DNA of 64,000 bases from Nocardiopsis sp. TSRI0078. Its GTDB lineage: Bacteria > Actinomycetota > Actinomycetes > Streptosporangiales > Streptosporangiaceae. The notes below the pieces were generated by a model. That model ran no database searches, was not told the DNA's origin, and saw nothing but the letters and a program-made list of their open reading frames with translations. The position numbers and the translations under genes are program-made. The stretch covers positions 372,001 through 436,000 of the forward strand of contig NZ_LWLB01000012.1 in the NCBI RefSeq assembly GCF_001905145.1. The letters are read 5' to 3'. Of the stretch, positions 1 to 11,100 are shown one piece after another. Positions within the stretch are counted from its first letter, which is position 1. Every line of letters starts with the position of its first letter.

Positions 1-2
1 CC

Positions 3-536
3 CACCACGGGGACGGTCTCCTGGACGAGCCACGTCTACGCTCCCTGGATCGGAAGGTGTCCGTCACCCTCACTCCAGAGGTGGCCTGTCAGGAACTGGA
101 TGACCGGTGTCCGGGGGCATCCCCGGGCGTCCTCAAGTGGATCACCCAGCACTACCCGCGGCCGCTGCTCCAACAGGTCCAGCTGTGTCGGGCACTCACC
201 GATACGGAGATCGAACATGCACCGCCTCCAGCGCAGGCAGAGGAGGCACTGTGGTGGCTGGACGCCTGGTCATGTGGCACGGCCAAGTGCCCGCCTCCGC
301 ATACGGTGCGCTGGGTGCTCACCGGACAGCGGGACGGGCCCCGGGCGTCGGAACTGCTGGAGGTCTTTCCTCCGGAGTTGACTGCCGTGCGACTGGCTTC
401 GGCCCGTCAGGCGTTGAGCCGCTCCAGCGCCACGCGCAGGCGCTCCAGCGTGCGCTCGCGGCCCAGCAACTCCAGCGACTCGAAAAGCGGCAAGCCGACC
501 GTACGTCCGGTCACCGCGACCCGCACGGGAGCCTGA
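3..536 (+). CDS. Possible partial hypothetical protein, 5' end outside window
   Basis: An open frame runs from the window edge with no stop. Its first part reads like an acidic, Trp/Pro-rich protein ([18 protein letters not shown]). I recognise no family. A GTG at 57 could be a start, but the frame is already open upstream of it. The last 130 bases overlap the end of the convergent glutamyl-tRNA synthetase gene and translate to Ser/Arg-rich sequence that looks like antisense noise. The true product therefore probably ends near 380-400, perhaps after a base missing from this sequence. Doubtful call. Confidence 0.25.
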   Translation, partial: HHGDGLLDEPRLRSLDRKVSVTLTPEVACQELDDRCPGASPGVLKWITQHYPRPLLQQVQLCRALTDTEIEHAPPPAQAEEALWWLDAWSCGTAKCPPPHTVRWVLTGQRDGPRASELLEVFPPELTAVRLASARQALSRSSATRRRSSVRSRPSNSSDSKSGKPTVRPVTATRTGA

Positions 537-1822
537 GCCTTGCCGAGCTTGAGCCCTTGAGTGGCCCCGGCCTGCTCAAGGGCTCCCTTCAAGGATTCGG
601 CATCCCAGGCCAGGGACTCGTCCGAGTAGGTAGCGATCGCTGCGGTGAGCATCTCCGCGCCGATCCCGGGCTTCATGGCCTTGGCCCAACTCTTGTCATC
701 GAAGACCGGAGTGTCCAGGAACAGGAAGTCCACGTTCGGCACGATCTCGCTGAGCACCGCCACCCGGCTCTGCGCCAGCGGGGCGATCTTGGCGAACACA
801 TCCGCGTCGAAGTCCTCGCTTCGCCACGGCACCTGATCGCCCTCCAGGTAAGGGGCGCAGCGTTTAACGAACTCGTCCACGCCCAGGGCGCGGATGTAGT
901 CGCCGTTGAAGGCGCGCAGCTTCTTCTCGTCGAAGAAGGCGGGCGAGGAGTTGACGTCAGCCAGATCGAAGAGCGGAATCATCTCCTCGATCGGCATGAT
1001 CTCGCGGTCGTCCCCGGGCGCCCACCCCAGCAGCATCAGGTAGTTGACCATGGTCTCGGGCAGATACCCCTCGGCCTGGTAGGACTCCATGGCGACCTTG
1101 TCCCGGCGCTTGGACAACTTCTGGCGCTTCTCGTTCACCAGAACCGGAGCGTGCGCCCACACCGGCGGGGTGTGCCCCAATGCCTCCCACAGAAGCTGCT
1201 GCTTGGGAGCGTTGGACAGGTGCTCCTCGCCACGGATGACGTGCGTGATGCCCATCTCCACGTCGTCCACCACGTTGGCCAGCACGAACAGGGCGGTGCC
1301 GTCGCCGCGGGCGATCACGAAGTCCTCCAGGGCCTCGTGCGGGAACTCCACCCGGCCCCGAATCTGGTCCTCGACCACGGTCGGTCCGCCCTCGGGGATC
1401 CGGAAGCGGAGCGCCCGCCCGGTGCCGGCCTCCAGACCGCGGTTCCGGCAGAACCCATCATAGCCCAGGTTGGGGTTGTCGCGGCGGGCCTGGACCTGGT
1501 CACGGGTGCAGTCGCAGTAGTAGGCCAGACCTTCCTTGCGCAGGCGCTGGGCGGCCTCGGTGTGCTTGTCGGCAGCCTCAGTCTGGGAGTAGGGGCCCTC
1601 GTACTGGGTGGAGTCCACCCCGAGCCAGGACATCGCGGCCAGGATGCCCTCGGTCCACTCGGGGCGGGAGCGGGCGGCGTCGGTGTCCTCGATCCGCAGC
1701 ACCATGGTGCCGCCGGATTGTTGCGCGACCACCCAGTTCAGCAGCAGGGACCGGGCGTTGCCCACGTGGAACATGCCGGTCGGGGAAGGGGCGAACCTGG
1801 TGCGAATCGAGGTGTCAGTCAC
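407..1822 (-). CDS. gltX: Glutamate--tRNA ligase, probably an accessory paralogue
   Basis: Class Ic aminoacyl-tRNA synthetase that charges tRNA-Glu with glutamate in the cytoplasm; 471 aa, normal for the family. The HIGH-type motif is at the N-terminus ([15 protein letters not shown]), the KMSKS-type motif is KLSKR, and RIEDTD follows the first helix. A zinc-site region shows CDCT then a lone Cys (FCRNR). The usual fourth His ligand appears replaced by Asn. The start is taken as the GTG of [16 protein letters not shown], because the extra 29 codons upstream are low-complexity and not family-like. From memory, housekeeping actinobacterial GluRS carries HVGLVRTALFNW at this place, so this [12 protein letters not shown] form may be the second lineage some actinomycetes keep. 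Isolated gene, divergent from the Nudix gene. Confidence 0.92.
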   Translation of the reverse strand: MTDTSIRTRFAPSPTGMFHVGNARSLLLNWVVAQQSGGTMVLRIEDTDAARSRPEWTEGILAAMSWLGVDSTQYEGPYSQTEAADKHTEAAQRLRKEGLAYYCDCTRDQVQARRDNPNLGYDGFCRNRGLEAGTGRALRFRIPEGGPTVVEDQIRGRVEFPHEALEDFVIARGDGTALFVLANVVDDVEMGITHVIRGEEHLSNAPKQQLLWEALGHTPPVWAHAPVLVNEKRQKLSKRRDKVAMESYQAEGYLPETMVNYLMLLGWAPGDDREIMPIEEMIPLFDLADVNSSPAFFDEKKLRAFNGDYIRALGVDEFVKRCAPYLEGDQVPWRSEDFDADVFAKIAPLAQSRVAVLSEIVPNVDFLFLDTPVFDDKSWAKAMKPGIGAEMLTAAIATYSDESLAWDAESLKGALEQAGATQGLKLGKAQAPVRVAVTGRTVGLPLFESLELLGRERTLERLRVALERLNA

Positions 1823-1990
1823 CCCACAAAGCCTAGCGTGATCGGCTGCTGCGCCGGGGCTGGACAGCGATCGGTCCGAAGAATCTGAAGTCGTGATCAG
1901 TGAGTTCACCGGACACGACCCCGTACAGCTCAGTTCCCCTGTTTACTTCACGGGTACTGAGCCCACACGCCCTCGAAAGCGAGCCTTCCC

Positions 1991-2407
1991 GTGTCCGACA
2001 CCCCCTACGTCCCGCGCATGTTCCCGGTCTCGATCAAAGGCGTCGTCATCCGCGACGACAGGGTGCTGCTGTTGCGCAACGAGCGCGACGAGTGGGAGCT
2101 GCCGGGCGGCAAGATCGAGCTCGGCGAGACCCCCGAGGAGTGCCTGGCCCGGGAGATCGAGGAGGAGACGGGCTGGCCCGTTCAAGTGACCGAGATTCTC
2201 GACTCGTGGATTTACCACATCACCCAGGTGGACCGGCATGTCTTCATCGTCACCTACGGGTGCCGCGTCGCCTCCCAGACCCCTGTCGTGGTCTCCAGCG
2301 AACACAAGGAAGCCGGTCTGTTCACCGAGGACGAGGTGCCCAGTCTGCCGATGCCCGAGGGCTACAAGCGGTCGGTCCTGGCCTGGTTCACCCGGTCGCA
2401 TGCATGA
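1991..2407 (+). CDS. Nudix hydrolase
   Basis: Small 138-aa cytoplasmic hydrolase of nucleoside diphosphates linked to another moiety. The substrate cannot be read from sequence. The Nudix box fits GX5EX7REUXEEXGU: GGKIELGETPEECLAREIEE continuing into ETGW, residues about 37-59, with the metal-binding REIEEE glutamates intact. Length is typical of single-domain Nudix enzymes. The GTG at 1991 gives MSDTPYVPRMFPVSIKGVV; the strand that precedes the box in this fold follows directly. Monocistronic, between the divergent gltX gene and the type III restriction island. Confidence 0.92.
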   Translation: MSDTPYVPRMFPVSIKGVVIRDDRVLLLRNERDEWELPGGKIELGETPEECLAREIEEETGWPVQVTEILDSWIYHITQVDRHVFIVTYGCRVASQTPVVVSSEHKEAGLFTEDEVPSLPMPEGYKRSVLAWFTRSHA

Positions 2408-2430
2408 CCACCGCACCCGTCATCCGATAG

Positions 2431-2571
2431 CTCTGGCTACTGCCCGATGTACGGCAGACCCTGGAGAGCCAGGGACTCGCGATACTCTGCTGCTACCGAA
2501 AGCTGACCGGACTGTCACAGGCAACGATGGGCGAAATCCTGGGATACGGCTTTTCGTATGTCAGCCTGATA
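2431..2571 (+). pseudogene. N-terminal fragment of an XRE-family regulator cut by the restriction island
   Basis: One frame reads LWLLPDVRQTLESQGLAIL, then YRKLTGLSQATMGEILGY and FSYVSLI. This is the N-terminal pattern of the actinobacterial helix-turn-helix/TPR regulators (LWLLPDVR..., GLSQ..LGELLGY..SYVSLIE). A TAG stop at 2428 lies just upstream in frame, so the true N-terminus is already gone. Homology stops around 2571, exactly where the type III Res gene ends (stop at 2561-2563). I infer that the island interrupted or replaced this gene. The missing C-terminal half was not found beyond 11,690. Confidence 0.55.
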
Positions 2572-5500
2572 CCACCTGCATCAGCTCGGAGTAGTCGGTA
2601 ACAACTTCGTACTTGACGTCCTGGCCGTTCCTTTCATTGAGGGAGGCGAAGAACTTCCTGGCGCATTCGACCTTGGCGTTCTCGACACCCTTGAGTTGGA
2701 GGGTCGAGAGTGAACCCTTCGTCTCGGCCACGAAGTAGACGTGCTTCACACTGCCCTCGGTGAACGCAATGGCCCAGTCGGGGTTGTAGTCGCCGACAGG
2801 CGTCGGGATGAAGAATCCGCGCGGCAACTTGGCGTAGACGGCAACCTCATTGCTCGTGTCAAGTTCGGTGACAAAGTCACGCTCCACCTTGGAGTCGGTG
2901 ACGACGTAGTCGTAAATGTGCTTCGTTAGCTTGCCGCCTGCGTGTGTGAGGTCCTGCTTGGTCTGGTTTTCCGTAAAAATCGCTGTGTCGAACCGGTCCT
3001 CCAGCGCATCATAGGCCAGGTGCTCGACGATAACGGTTGCCTTCTGCTCGTTGATCAGTCTGGCAGCCTCAGTGATGAACTGCTCCGGGTTGAGTTGGAA
3101 CTTGCCGAAGGTCTCCGGTGTGACTCCGCTGAGAATGGCAGCGGCAGTACGGCGGGTGAGCTGAGTCTTCTCAGTTATCTCGCCAAGCAGGTCGTACTTC
3201 ACCTGGGAACTGGTCGGGACTGACTCGGTGTGGGTGGCAGTGCTTGACACATCGAACCCGGCGCCATCGGTGAGGTCGTCGACTTCGAGGGAATCGCGCT
3301 GCTTTCCTGCCTGGACAACGTACTGCATCGCGGTGACATTGAGGTGCTTGTCGAGCGCCTGGGCGCATTTCCCGATCAGTTCGTCTGAGTCGAACTCGAC
3401 CTGATAGACGGCCTTGTGGTTGATCCGACCCCACAGGTCCTGGAACTCCTTCTTAGTGAAGTTGGCCTCGTTGAGCGGGATCTTTTTGGACTTACGGCCA
3501 TCGGTCGGGCGCGGCAGATCAATATAGAGGGAATCCACCAACGGCCAGACAGAGTCGATGACTGGCTTGAGAACCTCGGAAGTTGGAACAGCGAGCGTGC
3601 CAGCTTCTTTGTCTTTCTTGTACGTCTCCGAGATAGTGTCGTCATCGTTGATGTAGTCGTTCTTGATCAGGTACTTGTAGAGCGCCTGCGCGAGTGCCTC
3701 TTCAACTACGGACTCACCATTCTGGGTCTGGATGGTCTTACCAACGAAGAACTTGACACTGGCCTTTCGTGGCCGCGCAGCCAAGGACGCGGAGATTTCT
3801 TTTTGAAGCCCGTCTACAAATTCGGTGTAGGACTCGTCAGTGACAACGGTCAGTTCGTTGATGTCGTGTACCGTGACCGGGTTGTCCATGCGCTCGCCGT
3901 GCTGATCAACAGCCAGACGCAGGCCGCGACCGATCTCTTGACGTCGCGAAACGGTGTTGTCGCTCTTCTTGAGCATACCCATGACGAATACATTGGGGTT
4001 GTCCCAACCTTCGCGCAGAGCGGAGTGGGAAAAAATGAACCGCACAGGCTCGGCGAGCGACAGCAAACGTTCCTTATTCTTGAGGATCAGGTCGTAAGCA
4101 TCAACGTCCTTCGATTGGCCCTTCTCGTCGCCAGCCTTATGCACTGGGCCATCGACTTCCTGTTTGGTCTTCTTGTCGATAGAGAAGTAACCCTGGTGCA
4201 CGGCACGCACTTCGTCGCGCCGCAAGTACTCCTGGTACGCAGCAGTTGCGGAATCGAGCTCAAGCTCGCCGAGGATCTCCTCGACGATCGCAGTGTACTC
4301 CTCCTCGAAAACACGGGCGTAGTCACCGAGATTGTCCTTTCGAGCGTAATCGCGATACTTCGCGACCTCGTCGATGAAGAACAACGACAGCACCTTAACC
4401 CCCCGAGCGAACAGCTCCCGCTCCTTGTCAAGGTGCGCCCGGATCACCTCACGGATCTGGATACGCCGCTTGGTCTCCTCGGTCACATCGCAGTCGGCGA
4501 GCTGACCAGCGATGACAACGTCACCATTGCTGAGTTCAAGGACATCACGGTTGGCGTCGATGTCGGTGATAAACAAGCCCTTATAGGCTTCGATACCATT
4601 AGAGATATCATGCAGATTGGCTCCAACATCGAGGCGCTTGACCTGCCGTTTGATTGGACCGCCTTTGGCCTGCACCTCGATTTCGACGCGAGCCCGCGGC
4701 TTGGCCCCCTTGGCGATCTCGATCGCATCAAGGTACAGGTACGCCGTCGATCCGGCGAGCCCTTTCACCGTGATGCCTCGCACCGAAATTTTCTTGACCA
4801 GCTTCTGGTTGTAGGCATCGAGGGCATCGAGACGATGGACCTTGGTGTGCTCAACCTTGTGGGTGGCTGAGTAGCGCAACATCATGAGCGCATTGAAACG
4901 CGACAGCGCATCCAGCGACTTGAGAGCACTGATCTTCTGAGGCTCGTCAATGATCACAATGGGACGATTCGCACTGATGACGTCAATAGGACGACGCGAC
5001 TGGAAGTCGTCGAGGACGTCGTAGATGCGACGGTTATCCTTGCCGGTCGCATTGAACGCCTGGATGTTGATGATCATCACCTGCACCCCGGCGTCGGAGC
5101 TGAACCGCTCCAGTTCGTGGAGCTGGGATGAGTTGTAGATGAAGGAGCGCGGCTTGGTGCCGTACGTCTGCTGGAAGTGCTCAGCCGTCACATCGAAGGA
5201 CTTCTTCACACCTTCACGGATGGCAATCGAGGGGACGACGATGATGAACTTCGACCAACCGTAGCGCTTGTTCAGCTCCATGATGGTCTTGATATATACG
5301 TAGGTCTTGCCGGTGCCCGTCTCCATCTCGACATCAAGGTTGGGCGCACCGGGCGCAGCTTTGCTGTCTCCCAAATTCCTCGCCAGCGGCAGGTTCCGAG
5401 ATCGCTGGATCCGATGAACGTTGTCCAGCAACTGCTCTGCTGTCAACGCGATCTCGGCGTTCCGCAGACCGGAGTCTAGCGTTGCATTCGCCTCGAAAAG

Positions 5501-5641
5501 CGCTGGTGATATGGTCGACTTGACCTTTCCTGGGTCGATCCGGTAAGAGACGCCGTCATACTTCGGTTGCCCGTCAAAGACCTCAACGACCGCGTCGACC
5601 GCATCAGTCTGATACTGCTGTACTTTGAATTGAAGCTTCAT
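2561..5641 (-). CDS. res: Type III restriction enzyme, Res subunit (DEAD/DEAH helicase-endonuclease)
   Basis: DNA translocase/endonuclease subunit of a type III restriction system; acts with the Mod subunit on incoming unmethylated DNA. About 1,026 aa. Walker A is METGTGKT near residue 110, the DExx box reads IIDEPQKIS near 235, and a later motif reads RRQEIGRGLRLAV (motif VI). A PD-(D/E)XK-like nuclease core sits near the C-terminus (NPDWAIAF ... VYFVAETKGS). Two starts are possible: ATG at 5641, used here, or an in-frame TTG at 5650 that overlaps the mod stop. Last gene of the five-gene operon. Base composition is clearly less GC-rich than the rest of the window, pointing to horizontal transfer. 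Confidence 0.9.
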   Translation of the reverse strand: MKLQFKVQQYQTDAVDAVVEVFDGQPKYDGVSYRIDPGKVKSTISPALFEANATLDSGLRNAEIALTAEQLLDNVHRIQRSRNLPLARNLGDSKAAPGAPNLDVEMETGTGKTYVYIKTIMELNKRYGWSKFIIVVPSIAIREGVKKSFDVTAEHFQQTYGTKPRSFIYNSSQLHELERFSSDAGVQVMIINIQAFNATGKDNRRIYDVLDDFQSRRPIDVISANRPIVIIDEPQKISALKSLDALSRFNALMMLRYSATHKVEHTKVHRLDALDAYNQKLVKKISVRGITVKGLAGSTAYLYLDAIEIAKGAKPRARVEIEVQAKGGPIKRQVKRLDVGANLHDISNGIEAYKGLFITDIDANRDVLELSNGDVVIAGQLADCDVTEETKRRIQIREVIRAHLDKERELFARGVKVLSLFFIDEVAKYRDYARKDNLGDYARVFEEEYTAIVEEILGELELDSATAAYQEYLRRDEVRAVHQGYFSIDKKTKQEVDGPVHKAGDEKGQSKDVDAYDLILKNKERLLSLAEPVRFIFSHSALREGWDNPNVFVMGMLKKSDNTVSRRQEIGRGLRLAVDQHGERMDNPVTVHDINELTVVTDESYTEFVDGLQKEISASLAARPRKASVKFFVGKTIQTQNGESVVEEALAQALYKYLIKNDYINDDDTISETYKKDKEAGTLAVPTSEVLKPVIDSVWPLVDSLYIDLPRPTDGRKSKKIPLNEANFTKKEFQDLWGRINHKAVYQVEFDSDELIGKCAQALDKHLNVTAMQYVVQAGKQRDSLEVDDLTDGAGFDVSSTATHTESVPTSSQVKYDLLGEITEKTQLTRRTAAAILSGVTPETFGKFQLNPEQFITEAARLINEQKATVIVEHLAYDALEDRFDTAIFTENQTKQDLTHAGGKLTKHIYDYVVTDSKVERDFVTELDTSNEVAVYAKLPRGFFIPTPVGDYNPDWAIAFTEGSVKHVYFVAETKGSLSTLQLKGVENAKVECARKFFASLNERNGQDVKYEVVTDYSELMQVVSG

Positions 5642-5646
5642 ATTTA

Positions 5647-7521
5647 TCAAATGGCCTTAATGTCCGTTGCCGGGGAGACCTCGCGGAAGACCTGCTCGGC
5701 GTTGATTCGAGCGGCATCGGATGTGAAGGCTGAGTCGCGAAACACCGCACGCAGTGGCTCACGCTCCGCGATAGCACGCACCAGCTCGGGACTGACCTCT
5801 GTATCGAAGTAGGCGATCAGCGCATCATCTTCAACGACGAAGACTTCGCGTCCAGCGAGCTTTTTAACAGTGACCGGCATGGTGAGTTCGAGACCCCAGT
5901 CAAGCAGAACCTGGAACAGCAGATCCTCACCTGAGCGACCGATCTTCACACTGTCTTCCAGACCCATTAGGGCTTGCTGATCGGTCTCGTTCGGTGCGCG
6001 AAGGACGTCCGTCATGTTTGTCGTGTCGACGCGCAGCACACGGAAGCCGGTGTCAAGTCCGGTGGGAGTATCGTCGGATCGTTTCATCTCCGCGGCAACG
6101 TTTCGCACACGGGTGAGACCCATACCGAAGATGGTGCCGAAGCCAGGCTCTGGTTTCGGTAGAGGTTCCTCGATGGTCACTGAGATAAACCGCCGGTTCC
6201 CGCCATCCTCAAGGTTCTGTTTGAGCACCGCGTGCGCGGTGGTCGCGCTTCCACCGAAGAAGTCCAGCACAATATCACCATCGCCAGGCTCGCTGGAAAG
6301 GTGGAGGATTCGCTGAATGAGCTCGACGGGCTTAACCGAGTTGAGCACGTTCTCAGTGTGCTCAAAAGGAACGTATTTCAGGAGCGCCTTCTTGGCATCC
6401 TGGGTGTGGCCCACTTCCTCGTAGAACCACAATGTCTGCGGCGTGCGCCCATCAGAGACTTCAGAGAGGAAGCGCTTGACAGCCGGGGTGTTATTGCTAT
6501 CCGGACCCCACCAGATCCGATTGTCTGCATCCAATTCCTTAAAGCGCTTTTCAGAGATAGCCCAATAACGTCCGCGAGGCGGCCCGCTGATCACTCGCCC
6601 CGAAGGCGCCGTGACCGGGTAGAGCCCCGCCTCATACGGATTGCGAGCCGTCATGTCAGCTGCTTTCCAGGGGCCGCGCGGATCGCTATCAGGATTTTTG
6701 TACCGGGCTTCCATCGCTTCGGTGCGAGGGAGCTTACGGGGTTGCCACTTCTCTTTATCACGAGCGAAGATGAGAATATAGTCGTGGTCTTCTGAGAACC
6801 AGCGGGCCGAGTTCTTTGGCGAGTAGACCTTCTGCCAAATGATCTGAGCAACGAAGTTCCGCGCCCCGAAGATTTCCGAGGCGATCCGCTTCAGGTTGTC
6901 AACCTCGTTGTCATCGATTGAGATGAAGATGACACCGTCATCCTTCAGCAGGTTCCGCGCAAGCTTGAGACGTGGGTACATCATAGACAGCCAGTCGGAA
7001 TGGAAACGGCCATTCGTCTCGGGATTGGCGACCAGACGGCGCCCTTCATCGTCCACCTGCCCGGACTTAACGAGATGCTCCGTAGCAGACGCGGCGTAGT
7101 CGTCGTCATAGATAAAGTCGCGCCCGGTGTTGTAAGGCGGGTCGATGTAGATGAGTTTGACCTTGCCGAGGTACGACTCCTGAAGAAGCTTCAGGGCATC
7201 GAGGTTGTCACCCTCGATGAAGAGGTTCTTGGTGGTGTCGAAGTCGACGGATTCCCCACGGACCGGCCGCAGGGTTTTAGCGATCGGAGCGTTGGCAGCG
7301 AAATCCGCAGCTCGCTTGCCAGGCCAGTCGAGCTGATATCGCTCCTGCGAGCCTTCGACGATATAGTGCGACAGCTCTTGGCGTAGCAGATCAAAGTCGA
7401 CCGCCTTCCTGAGATTACCATCAATATCGAGCGCTTCAGTGATCACGCTCGGGAACAGCTCGGCGAGCTTCTCGATGTTAGCGTCCGTCAGGTCAGGCGA
7501 CGTCATGCGCAGTTTCTCCAC
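5647..7521 (-). CDS. mod: Type III restriction-modification DNA methyltransferase, Mod subunit
   Basis: Predicted adenine-N6 methyltransferase and recognition subunit that protects host DNA and directs Res. 624 aa from the GTG at 7521; an ATG at 7506 with GGAG nine bases upstream is an alternative start. The catalytic motif IV is YIDPPYNTGRDFIYDDDY (about 125-142). The AdoMet-binding motif I lies after it near residue 420 (DIVLDFFGGSATTAHA). This DPPY-then-FxGxx order is the beta-class arrangement typical of type III Mod proteins. The variable region between them probably holds target recognition. It starts 3 bases after DUF4391 ends and ends within 10 bases of the res start. Confidence 0.93.
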   Translation of the reverse strand: MEKLRMTSPDLTDANIEKLAELFPSVITEALDIDGNLRKAVDFDLLRQELSHYIVEGSQERYQLDWPGKRAADFAANAPIAKTLRPVRGESVDFDTTKNLFIEGDNLDALKLLQESYLGKVKLIYIDPPYNTGRDFIYDDDYAASATEHLVKSGQVDDEGRRLVANPETNGRFHSDWLSMMYPRLKLARNLLKDDGVIFISIDDNEVDNLKRIASEIFGARNFVAQIIWQKVYSPKNSARWFSEDHDYILIFARDKEKWQPRKLPRTEAMEARYKNPDSDPRGPWKAADMTARNPYEAGLYPVTAPSGRVISGPPRGRYWAISEKRFKELDADNRIWWGPDSNNTPAVKRFLSEVSDGRTPQTLWFYEEVGHTQDAKKALLKYVPFEHTENVLNSVKPVELIQRILHLSSEPGDGDIVLDFFGGSATTAHAVLKQNLEDGGNRRFISVTIEEPLPKPEPGFGTIFGMGLTRVRNVAAEMKRSDDTPTGLDTGFRVLRVDTTNMTDVLRAPNETDQQALMGLEDSVKIGRSGEDLLFQVLLDWGLELTMPVTVKKLAGREVFVVEDDALIAYFDTEVSPELVRAIAEREPLRAVFRDSAFTSDAARINAEQVFREVSPATDIKAI

Positions 7522-7524
7522 CGG

Positions 7525-8190
7525 TTACCTCTGCTGTTCCAACTCTGCTTGTTTCGTCTTCAGGGCACGCCGCAGCTCGACCTTGCGGTTGAGTTGCGGC
7601 TCGGTACGGATCTTCCGCTCCAGCAAGGCGACCTCGCGTTCGAGCTTGCGCACTGCCTCTAGTCTCGCAGCCACGTCCGACACTTCGTCACCTGGTCGTG
7701 CTGATACCGGAGTCAGCGGCTCTACAAGTGCCGCATACAGGGCGGGCAAAGCAATGGCTGTCGGAAGTGGCTTCCGCTCGACGCCTTCGGGTAGCCAGCC
7801 GGTGGTGAAGTATGTGCCGACCTTGGAGGTACCGGAGCCGACCTGCTTGTACGCAGCGGTCATACGGATGCGCCGATCGGCCCCCTGACCGTGTGTGATC
7901 TCGAAGATGATGGGCGTCTTGACCGCCTTGTCGATCGCGGTCAGGACCGACTCAGCAACGTCGTCGCCCTTCGCGTCGACCTGGAAGACCTGGATCTCAG
8001 GGACGGCCGTGCTGCCTGGCAAGTTAATGGTGGCCTCGGCGAGTTTGTAGGCCCACGAGATGCGCCGGACATCGGCGACGAACCCCTCGCGCACTGTGGT
8101 GGCTACGGTGCCGTGCTCATAGAACTTGGTCTTCGGGACTGGACGCCCAAACTTGGCGGCCGCTGGCCAGCGGTAAAGTAGGTCCGTCAT
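7525..8190 (-). CDS. DUF4391 domain protein of the type III RM cassette
   Basis: 221-aa protein of the DUF4391 family, molecular function unknown. The N-terminus MTDLLYRWPAAAKFGRPVPK and the central LAEATINLPGS...EIQVFQVD are family hallmarks. The C-terminal third is a charged coiled-coil candidate (EAVRKLEREVALLERKI, RRALKTKQAELEQQR). The ATG overlaps the helicase stop by four bases (ATGA, 8187-8190), so the two are probably translationally coupled. The family usually sits between a SNF2-like helicase and type III Mod/Res genes, as here. This suggests an adaptor or regulator of the complex, by context only. Confidence 0.85.
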   Translation of the reverse strand: MTDLLYRWPAAAKFGRPVPKTKFYEHGTVATTVREGFVADVRRISWAYKLAEATINLPGSTAVPEIQVFQVDAKGDDVAESVLTAIDKAVKTPIIFEITHGQGADRRIRMTAAYKQVGSGTSKVGTYFTTGWLPEGVERKPLPTAIALPALYAALVEPLTPVSARPGDEVSDVAARLEAVRKLEREVALLERKIRTEPQLNRKVELRRALKTKQAELEQQR

Positions 8191-11100
8191 GCGTGCCCCT
8201 CGGAGGGATCGACGATGGCGATGAAGGCGATCAACTCAAAGTCGTCGAGGCCAGCGATCGCCTGCGTGAGCGCAGTTGTGTGACCTTCGGTAAACAGGCT
8301 GTCGATGTCGAGCTCCTTAGTGACCTCGACCATCGAGTGGATCGCCACGTTAAGCAGTTCGGAGTACCTGCCCATCTCTGCGCCTTCGCTGGTGGCGGCG
8401 TTGAAGACACGGGCGACGTCGGTGACGGGCTGGCTGTAGGGGCGGCATCCAGCACGGATAAGGTCAAGCAGGTGCTTGACCTCGGTGTGGTCAGCGATGA
8501 CATTGCCGTCATCATCAAGATAGACGAGATAGTGCGGGTGAAGCCGGTTGCCTCGGTTGACGCTCTCATCAGCATTGACGTTACGTAGCGCGAAAAGCAC
8601 TCCAGGTAGCAAACCTTTGGCGCGGTCGGCGGGTACAACGGCGTGGAGGCCCTTTGGGGCAGTGGCGAGGTCTCCGTACTCCTTCAGGTAGCCGAGGAGG
8701 TCCATACGGAAGTCGTTGAGACCGAGGTCCGTGATGGAGACGCCTGTGCGGACGTCCTCGAGTTCAATGACCTCGTCCTGGAGTTTGCGGAGTTGTTCCT
8801 TGCGGAAGGCCGCGTCACTGCCTTCGAGGGTAAGGACATTGTCGTCAGCTGTGCTGGCGAGGTCGGCGATCACCATGCGGTTCTCGACGCGTTCCTTGAG
8901 GTTGATGTACTCGTCGAGTGAAATATCGGGCCAAAAGTTGACGAGCTGAATCTGGGCGTTGGTCGAGCCGATGCGGTCGACGCGGCCGAAACGCTGGATG
9001 ATCCGCACCGGGTTCCAGTGGATGTCGTAGTTGACGAGGTAGTCGCAGTCCTGAAGGTTCTGTCCCTCGCTGATGACATCGGTCCCGATGAGCACATCAA
9101 GCTCGCCGATCTCCTGGGGCATGGTGAGGTGGCGTTGCTTGGATTTCGGGGAGAAGAGCGTGAGGACTTGCTGGAAGTCGTGGCCGGTGCCCAGGGTCGT
9201 CTGTGCGGCGTGGCCGCCCCCGGTGATGAGAGCGGTCTCCAGTCCGACACGGCTGAAGGTGGGCGCAAGTTCGCGATAGAGATATTCGGCTGTGTCGGCG
9301 AACGCGGAGAAGACCAGTGCCTTCCGGTTACCGGGGTTGATGGGGCTGGCAGCCTTGTCCTCGATGAGCCGCTTGAGTTCCTGGAGTTTGAGGTCTCGGT
9401 CTGGTGTGACCTTGCGCATCTCGTCGAGCAGCTCACGAAGAATCTTCCGGTCATTCCACAGGTCGCGTTGCCAGGATTCGATGTCGATGTCGTCAAGATC
9501 GATCTTGATCTTCTCCCCGAACGAGAGAGCCTCGACGTTGGCGGCGTCCTCGTCGTCGACATCAGAAGTGAGGCCGGCGAAGTCCATGTCAGTGTCGGAC
9601 AGTGATCCGGTGTGTGCTTCGAGTCGGCCCAGGGTCTTGTCAACGGCTCCTTCGATCTTGGCGAGAGTGAGCCGGAACGCCTCGACCGAGCTCTCCAGAC
9701 GCTTGAGGAGGTTGACGGTCATGAGCTTCTTGAGCCCTTGCTCTCGGCCGAGTTGTCCGAGGTTGGAGCGCGCGGTGCCACCCCTGATGTTGTAGAGATC
9801 TTCGTACTTATTGATCCTGCTTGGGAAGACGTAGACCAGCGGCGTGTAGACCGCAAGGGTGAGAAGTTGGAGTTGCCCAAAGATCTCATTGAAGGTGGGA
9901 ATGTTGGGCAGGTCAGAGAGCGGCTGACGGATCGACTTCGGCTGGAGCCGTTTGGGGAAAGCACCGATCTTGGTGGTGTCGTAGAACGCCTGAATGTGCT
10001 TGCGCGACCGGGCGATAGTGACAGAGTCGAGTAGCTCGAAGAAGTCGAAATCGAGCATCCGAAGAATGCGACCCGTGGTCCGCGATTCGGGCGGGAGCTT
10101 GGACCACTCATTGAAGACGCGCTGTGCGTCGCTGAACACCTTCTCGACCGTGGTTGATATATTGAGATGCTGAGCAAGGTTTTCAGACTCACCTTCGTAG
10201 GCGAGCTGGAGCTGATTCTTGAGGTCGTTGAACCGATTATTGACCGGGGTGGCTGAGAGCATGAGCACCTTGGTTTTCACACCCTCGCGGATCACTTGGC
10301 GCATGAGCCGCTGGTAGCGCGACTCTTTCTCTTCAGCGTAGTCGGCGTTACGGAAGTTGTGTGACTCGTCGATGACGACCAGGTCGTAGTTGCCCCAGTT
10401 GATCCGGTCAAGGCGCAATCCCATCGACTCACCCCTCGTGCGTGAGAGGTCGGTGTGGGCGAGAACGTCGTAGGTGAAGCGGTCCTTGGCGAAGATGTTA
10501 GTCGTCAAGTTGGCGTTATAGTTCGTCCAGTTCTCGGCGAGCTTCTTAGGTGCAAGCACGAGAACGGACTTATTGCGCAGTTCGTAGTACTTAACGACCG
10601 CCAACGCGGTGAACGTCTTACCCAGGCCCACACTGTCGGCCAGGATGCAGCCGTTGTAGGTCTCGAGCTTGTTAATGATCCCAGTCGCGGCGTCGCGCTG
10701 GAAGTTGTAGAGACTCTGCCAGACCTGTGTGTCTTGGTAACCGGTGCGGTCGTTGGGCAGCACGTCCTCGTTGATTTCGTCGAGGAACTCCGCGAACAGG
10801 TTGTAGAGTATCAGGAAGTAGATCCTCGCCGGCGAGTTCTCGGCATATACGCTGGCAATATGCTCGTAGACCGCATCGGTGACGTCATCGAGTTGCGCGG
10901 AGTTGTTCCAGATCTGGTCGAAGAGCTGGACATACTGCGCGGTCATAGGGGCATCATCGACTCGGTGCACCATGTTGGAGACCGCGTTACCACGCTCGTA
11001 GCCGAGGTCGGCGGTGGTGAAACCTTGGAGCGGCATGTAGGCCGCTTCGTCATCGACAACTGCGAACTGCTGCATCGGGTTGCCGGTCGCGTTCGACCGG

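Noticed and set aside
107..1888. A 593-codon plus-strand frame opposite gltX
   Set aside because: Translation has no family and mirrors the synthetase codons; composition artefact.
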